From: Bacteroidota bacterium
Lineage (GTDB): Bacteria > Bacteroidota > Bacteroidia > Bacteroidales > Dysgonomonadaceae
Direction of reading: 5' to 3'
Length of the DNA: 64,000 nucleotides
Assembly: GCA_023424395.1 (NCBI GenBank)
Contig: JAFADY010000010.1
Span: 62,001-126,000, forward strand
Shown: positions 60,854-64,000 of the stretch, piece by piece
How the letters are laid out: the number at the start of each line of letters is the position of its first letter
Position numbering within the stretch: position 1 is the first letter of the stretch
Notes under the pieces: model-generated
What the model was told of the DNA's origin: nothing
The model's input: the letters and a program-made list of their open reading frames with translations, nothing else
Database searches by the model: none
Made by a program: the position numbers and the translations under genes

Positions 60854-61438
60854 TCAATTGATATTTATGCTTTTAAATATTTCGTTGATTTGTGCCAGAA
60901 GCGACCGGCAATTATCGTTAATGATAACAAAATCTGAAAGTTTTATTTTCTCTTCATCGGAAAGTTGGCTTTTTATGCGCGCTTCGATTTTTTCTTTCGG
61001 GAAATTATCTCTTTTCATGACTCTTTCCATCCGAATTTCGGTAGGAGCAGTTACGGTAATAGTATAATCAAGGTATTTTTGAAAACCGGCTTCGAACAAA
61101 ACGGCAGCATCGATTGCCACCACCGGCGATGGATTTTGCTGTTGAACCCACGATAAAAAATGTTTTGCCAGTTCAGGATGAATAATGGAATTGGCAATTT
61201 TCAGGTTCCCCTCGTTCCCGAATATAATTTCGGTCAGTTTTTTTTTGTTGAGTTTGCCTTCGGCATAAAGATCTTTGCCGAAATGCTTAGAGAGTTTTTC
61301 CCTGATGATTGGTGAATTATCGTTGAGTATCTTGGCTTCTTTATCGGCATCGTAAACGGGAATATCGTGCAAACGCAGTACTTCGCAAACCACCGATTTC
61401 CCGCTGCCGATACCGCCGGTAACTCCAATTTTTATCAT
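60854..61438 (-). CDS. coaE: Dephospho-CoA kinase
   Basis: The 194-residue enzyme carries out the last step of coenzyme A synthesis. It has the P-loop VTGGIGSGKSVVCEVL at residues 6-21, the conserved VYDADKEAKILN near 30, IIHPELAKHFLSWV near 83, and VAIDAAVLFEAGFQKYLD near 105. ATG 61438 follows the ybbR stop by one base; the longer reading from 61453 would overlap ybbR. It ends the nusB-yajC-ybbR-coaE group. Confidence 0.95.
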   Translation of the reverse strand: MIKIGVTGGIGSGKSVVCEVLRLHDIPVYDADKEAKILNDNSPIIREKLSKHFGKDLYAEGKLNKKKLTEIIFGNEGNLKIANSIIHPELAKHFLSWVQQQNPSPVVAIDAAVLFEAGFQKYLDYTITVTAPTEIRMERVMKRDNFPKEKIEARIKSQLSDEEKIKLSDFVIINDNCRSLLAQINEIFKSININ

Positions 61439-61439
61439 T

Positions 61440-62429
61440 TTATTTCTCTTCAAGAAGAAATTCTACCGATGCCGGAGAAATACGCTCGTTTCTTATGGTC
61501 GAAGGACTTCGGGTAAGCTCCAGGTCCACTCGGCCGTTTTCGTTCCTGTTGAACTGGTTGTAGTTGAGAATGATCTCAAAATCTTCGGGTGCAATTTTTT
61601 TGTAATCTTCAAGAATAACCGAAAAAGCAACTTCGGCTTGCGAAGGGAAAAACTTCACATCGATGCCGTCGGGCACGTTTCTTGCCCTGATGGGAACTTC
61701 AACGGTGCGCTCGGTGAACTCGTTGATGGGGATATAAATTTCGACTTCGTTGGGTACGAATTTAATTCCTTCCACCGGATTGATCTTTACTTTCAGTTGC
61801 GATGTGTTTTTCAGGTTGTTGAATACAGTATATTCGGTGGGCGCATTTTTAATTTCGTCCAAACTTTTTCCTGATCCGTATGCCATGATGGTTTCAGGCA
61901 GCATCGAAATACTGTCGGCGATTAAATTGGCGCGGCTTGTTGTAATTTCGCCGTCGAAAACTACCCGTACTTCTTTGCTTTTCAACTTGGATGTAGCCAA
62001 CGATATGCTTGCGGGCGAATAACCCCTGAGTTGGGTGCTGGAAGAGAGCGGGTCGCGGATGAGTTGGATAAATTGATTTCCCTGAATGGTATTTACGTTT
62101 TCGTCTTTGTATCTTTCCACATCAATTTCCAATGTGTCTTTGCGGAGAGACAGGTCGTAAAGAAATATTTCCGAGCCTTTGTCCGCCAAACGTACTTCGA
62201 TAAACTCCGGTAGCGGATTATCGAAAACAACATCGTGCGGAATATGGGTATATTTCAGCGGAATTTGGTAAGAGCCTTCCACATCGCGTTGAAAAAACAG
62301 CATCAACCAAAAAATAAATGCCAAAATAACAAAACCCAGAAAAATTACAAAATTCTTCCAGTTGAATGTAGAAAGAAAATTCGCAATTTTAGTTTTCGCA
62401 TTTTTTGGTATGAATGCTGTTTTTTTCAT
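61440..62429 (-). CDS. YbbR-like domain protein
   Basis: The 329-residue protein has an N-terminal cytoplasmic stretch, one membrane segment near residues 27-50 (NFVIFLGFVILAFIFWLMLFF), and extracytoplasmic YbbR-type repeats (about 70-325), the last ones being ERTVEVPIRARNVPDGIDVK and FPSQAEVAFSVILEDYKKI. In Firmicutes YbbR (CdaR) regulates a diadenylate cyclase; the Bacteroidota version has not been linked to that and no cyclase gene is nearby. It is 15 bases downstream of yajC. Confidence 0.88.
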   Translation of the reverse strand: MKKTAFIPKNAKTKIANFLSTFNWKNFVIFLGFVILAFIFWLMLFFQRDVEGSYQIPLKYTHIPHDVVFDNPLPEFIEVRLADKGSEIFLYDLSLRKDTLEIDVERYKDENVNTIQGNQFIQLIRDPLSSSTQLRGYSPASISLATSKLKSKEVRVVFDGEITTSRANLIADSISMLPETIMAYGSGKSLDEIKNAPTEYTVFNNLKNTSQLKVKINPVEGIKFVPNEVEIYIPINEFTERTVEVPIRARNVPDGIDVKFFPSQAEVAFSVILEDYKKIAPEDFEIILNYNQFNRNENGRVDLELTRSPSTIRNERISPASVEFLLEEK

Positions 62430-62444
62430 ACAAACATTTAGAGA

Positions 62445-62744
62445 TTAGTTTGTTGCTACATCGTTTGATGAAGCGTAAACCGATGTTTTTTCGAATTTCA
62501 TTTTCACGCCGTCGGCAACTTCAACCAAAATCCAGGTATCGCCTATTTCGCGGATGCGTCCGTGAATTCCTCCTGCGGTAACCACTTTATCGTTCACTTT
62601 CATGGCTTCGCGGGCTTTTTGCAAATCTTTTTGTTTCTTTTGCTGCGGACGGATCATGAAGAAATAAAATACGGCAATAATAGCCACCATCATCATCAGA
62701 GATGTTCCCATGCCTCCACCGGCTGCTTGTAATAAAATATTCAT
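62445..62744 (-). CDS. yajC: Preprotein translocase subunit YajC
   Basis: The 99-residue protein has one membrane helix (MMMVAIIAVFYFFMIRPQQ, residues 17-35) with the family signature FMIRPQQKKQKD directly after it, and a C-terminal beta-rich domain (MKVNDKVVTAGGIHGRIREI). YajC associates with SecDF at the inner membrane. It sits 27 bases below nusB. Confidence 0.95.
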   Translation of the reverse strand: MNILLQAAGGGMGTSLMMMVAIIAVFYFFMIRPQQKKQKDLQKAREAMKVNDKVVTAGGIHGRIREIGDTWILVEVADGVKMKFEKTSVYASSNDVATN

Positions 62745-62771
62745 AAGGATAAGTTTTTAGGTGTTTTGAAA

Positions 62772-63698
62772 TTAATTTTTAAAAATAATATTTTCTTTTC
62801 TTAAATGCGCAACAATCGCATCTAAAATTCCGTTCACGAAAGTTCCGCTTTTGGGCGTGCTGTAACTTTTTGCTATTTCAATATATTCGTTCAACGAAAC
62901 ATTGGTTGGGATAGACGAAAATGTATTTATTTCTGCCAGAGCAACTTGCATAATTATCATATCCATGAAAGCAATGCGGTCGAAATCCCATTTATCGGTA
63001 TAATCTTCAATGAGTTTTCGGTATTTTTTTTCGTTTAAAATTGTATCGTGGAGCAATTTAAGTGCAAAATCCTTATCCTCGTTGCTCTTGAACATCGGCA
63101 GTAGCGCTTGTTCGGCACCGGCTTTTTCTGAAAACTGTTTGATGGTTTTCAACACGAAGGTTTGCACAACTTCCACATCGTCGTTCCAATAAATACTTTC
63201 TTCTTCCAATAAATCATCCAATGTTTCATTGGTGTAAATATGTTGTTTAAATATTTTTCTCCAGAATTCGCGGTCTACTGCATAACTTGTATCTGCATTC
63301 ACGGCATATTCCCGGTAAGTTTCCGAGGCAAGGATATCGTCGAGCAAATTTTTAACGAAACCCTCGTTTTCTTTCCACGACATGGGCCTTTCACCTAAAT
63401 ATTTTGCCAATTGTTTGTTTTCGGATAACTGCGCAGCAAATTTATTTTCGATTAACCGCGTATTGGGGTTCAGGTCTTCTTCCGAAGGAAGAAATTTATT
63501 TCGTTTGGTTTCAACGCGATTCTCATATGTTCTGGTAATTTCAACCATGAGAAGCAACAAGTAATAATAGAGATCGTAAGATTTTTGCAATCCCTGTAAA
63601 AGATCTTTTTCTGCATTCTGCAGGTCTTTATTCGTATTCTGATACCACGAGTAAACTATCTGAACAGTTCTGATACGAATTAAATTTCTATTAATCAT
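62772..63698 (-). CDS. nusB: Transcription antitermination factor NusB
   Basis: The 308-residue protein is the long Bacteroidota form of NusB, which promotes rRNA transcription with NusE. The N-terminal MINRNLIRIRTVQIVYSWYQ and a helical insertion of about 150 residues precede the conserved C-terminal NusB core (VALAEINTFSSIPTNVSLNE, AKSYSTPKSGTFVNGILDAI). I use ATG 63698, downstream of the -7 box at 63725-63732; the reading from 63749 begins upstream of that box. Confidence 0.93.
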   Translation of the reverse strand: MINRNLIRIRTVQIVYSWYQNTNKDLQNAEKDLLQGLQKSYDLYYYLLLLMVEITRTYENRVETKRNKFLPSEEDLNPNTRLIENKFAAQLSENKQLAKYLGERPMSWKENEGFVKNLLDDILASETYREYAVNADTSYAVDREFWRKIFKQHIYTNETLDDLLEEESIYWNDDVEVVQTFVLKTIKQFSEKAGAEQALLPMFKSNEDKDFALKLLHDTILNEKKYRKLIEDYTDKWDFDRIAFMDMIIMQVALAEINTFSSIPTNVSLNEYIEIAKSYSTPKSGTFVNGILDAIVAHLRKENIIFKN

Positions 63699-63724
63699 TT
63701 TTTTGAATGAGCCTTTTGAGATTA

Positions 63725-63732
63725 CAAAAATA
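63725..63732 (-). promoter_or_regulatory. -7 promoter box of the nusB operon
   Basis: TATTTTTG on the minus strand matches TAnnTTTG, 26 bases upstream of the nusB start. Confidence 0.55.
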
Positions 63733-63843
63733 GAAATTTTTTCCGACAATCAAGCAGAAAATTCATAAACCCTTTATGTAGGTGGAAATCTATATAGAAC
63801 GATATTCGTATCTAAATAAAATTTTCATTCACTAAAAAATAAT

Positions 63844-63851
63844 TATCTTTG
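63844..63851 (+). promoter_or_regulatory. -7 promoter box of the right-edge gene
   Basis: TATCTTTG matches TAnnTTTG, 55 bases before the ATG at 63907. Confidence 0.55.
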
Positions 63852-63906
63852 CGTTTTATAGAAATAAGTCAAAAAGTCTTCTAAATTAAAGCAAACCAAA
63901 GAGAAT

Positions 63907-64000
63907 ATGTCAGTAACCATAAAACAGGTAAATGATAAAGAAAATCTGCGAAAATTTGTAGATTTTAGTATCGATTTATACAAAGGGAATGAATATTTTG
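63907..64000 (+). CDS. N-terminal fragment of a possible GNAT-like protein
   Basis: Only 31 codons are present before the window ends: MSVTIKQVNDKENLRKFVDF then SIDLYKGNEYF. The pattern of V-x-I-K-x-V-x-[DN]-K-x-x-x-x-x-F-V-x-x-x-x-x-L-Y-K-G-N resembles the start of a family of Bacteroidota acetyltransferase-like proteins, but the fragment is too short to be sure. Confidence 0.5.
   Translation, partial: MSVTIKQVNDKENLRKFVDFSIDLYKGNEYF

Noticed and set aside
63699..63749. N-terminal extension of nusB
   Set aside because: It runs across the -7 box at 63725-63732 and precedes the conserved MINRNLIRIR start.
1..64000. CRISPR arrays, tRNA or rRNA genes
   Set aside because: I looked for regularly spaced 25-40-base direct repeats and for tRNA cloverleaf or rRNA signatures and recognised none; the short tandem repeats have 7- to 12-base periods without spacers.

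Overview
The window looks like chromosomal DNA of an anaerobic or microaerobic member of the Bacteroidota, probably order Bacteroidales. This is inferred from gene content: a SusC/SusD pair with an ECF sigma factor and FecR-type anti-sigma factor, the type IX secretion proteins PorU and PorV, a family of redoxin-like lipoproteins, a nusB-yajC-ybbR-coaE cluster, and at least nineteen copies of the Bacteroidota -7 promoter box TAnnTTTG at sensible distances from starts. I cannot place it to genus.

Layout. 1-4.9 kb (minus): rex, a fumarylacetoacetate-hydrolase-family gene, porU and the 5' end of porV, packed like an operon. 5-10.3 kb: a uracil-DNA-glycosylase-like gene, then envelope/unknown genes (DUF2851, Ig-like lipoprotein, DUF3108, ABM domain). 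10.4-15.4 kb (plus): a frameshifted DUF4160 gene with DUF2442, a cysteine desulfidase coupled to a MATE exporter, and gpmI with a clear terminator. 15.4-26.6 kb: thioredoxin-fold lipoproteins (two without active-site cysteines), dnaX, an M15 peptidase, a ComM-like ATPase, rarA and an LptD-like outer-membrane protein. 26.7-27.5 kb is gene debris including a T9SS sorting-domain relic.

27.5-33.0 kb (minus) is a threonine operon: promoter, a 23-residue threonine-rich leader ORF overlapping an intrinsic terminator hairpin, thrA (aspartokinase/homoserine dehydrogenase), apgM (proposed homoserine kinase of this operon type) and thrC. The apgM-thrC junction carries inverted copies of a palindromic repeat that supply the end of one gene and the start of the other. 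33.1-42.8 kb (minus) is a polysaccharide-utilization-type locus: ECF sigma factor, FecR, SusC with an STN domain, SusD and two serine-type sulfatases, suggesting a sulfated glycan as substrate. A GH13 alpha-amylase follows.

44.5-44.9 kb is the RNase P RNA gene. 44.9-53.3 kb holds a BrkB-family membrane protein, a YgjP-like metalloprotease, the lipid-transport pair mlaE-mlaF, and sufC-sufD-sufS with a DUF1016/PDDEXK nuclease gene wedged between sufD and sufS; sufB is absent here. 53.3-60.5 kb (minus) holds argS, a large FAD/Fe-S oxidoreductase, a small outer-membrane-type protein and an exported Ntn hydrolase, separated by short tandem repeats that often supply the stop codons. 60.5-63.7 kb (minus) holds a small winged-helix protein and coaE, ybbR, yajC and nusB; a partial plus-strand gene runs off the right edge.

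Most noteworthy: the putative thr leader/attenuator, repeat elements that have rewritten gene ends, the palindrome inside the nuclease gene together with its upstream copy, and the rex-FAH-porU-porV arrangement.
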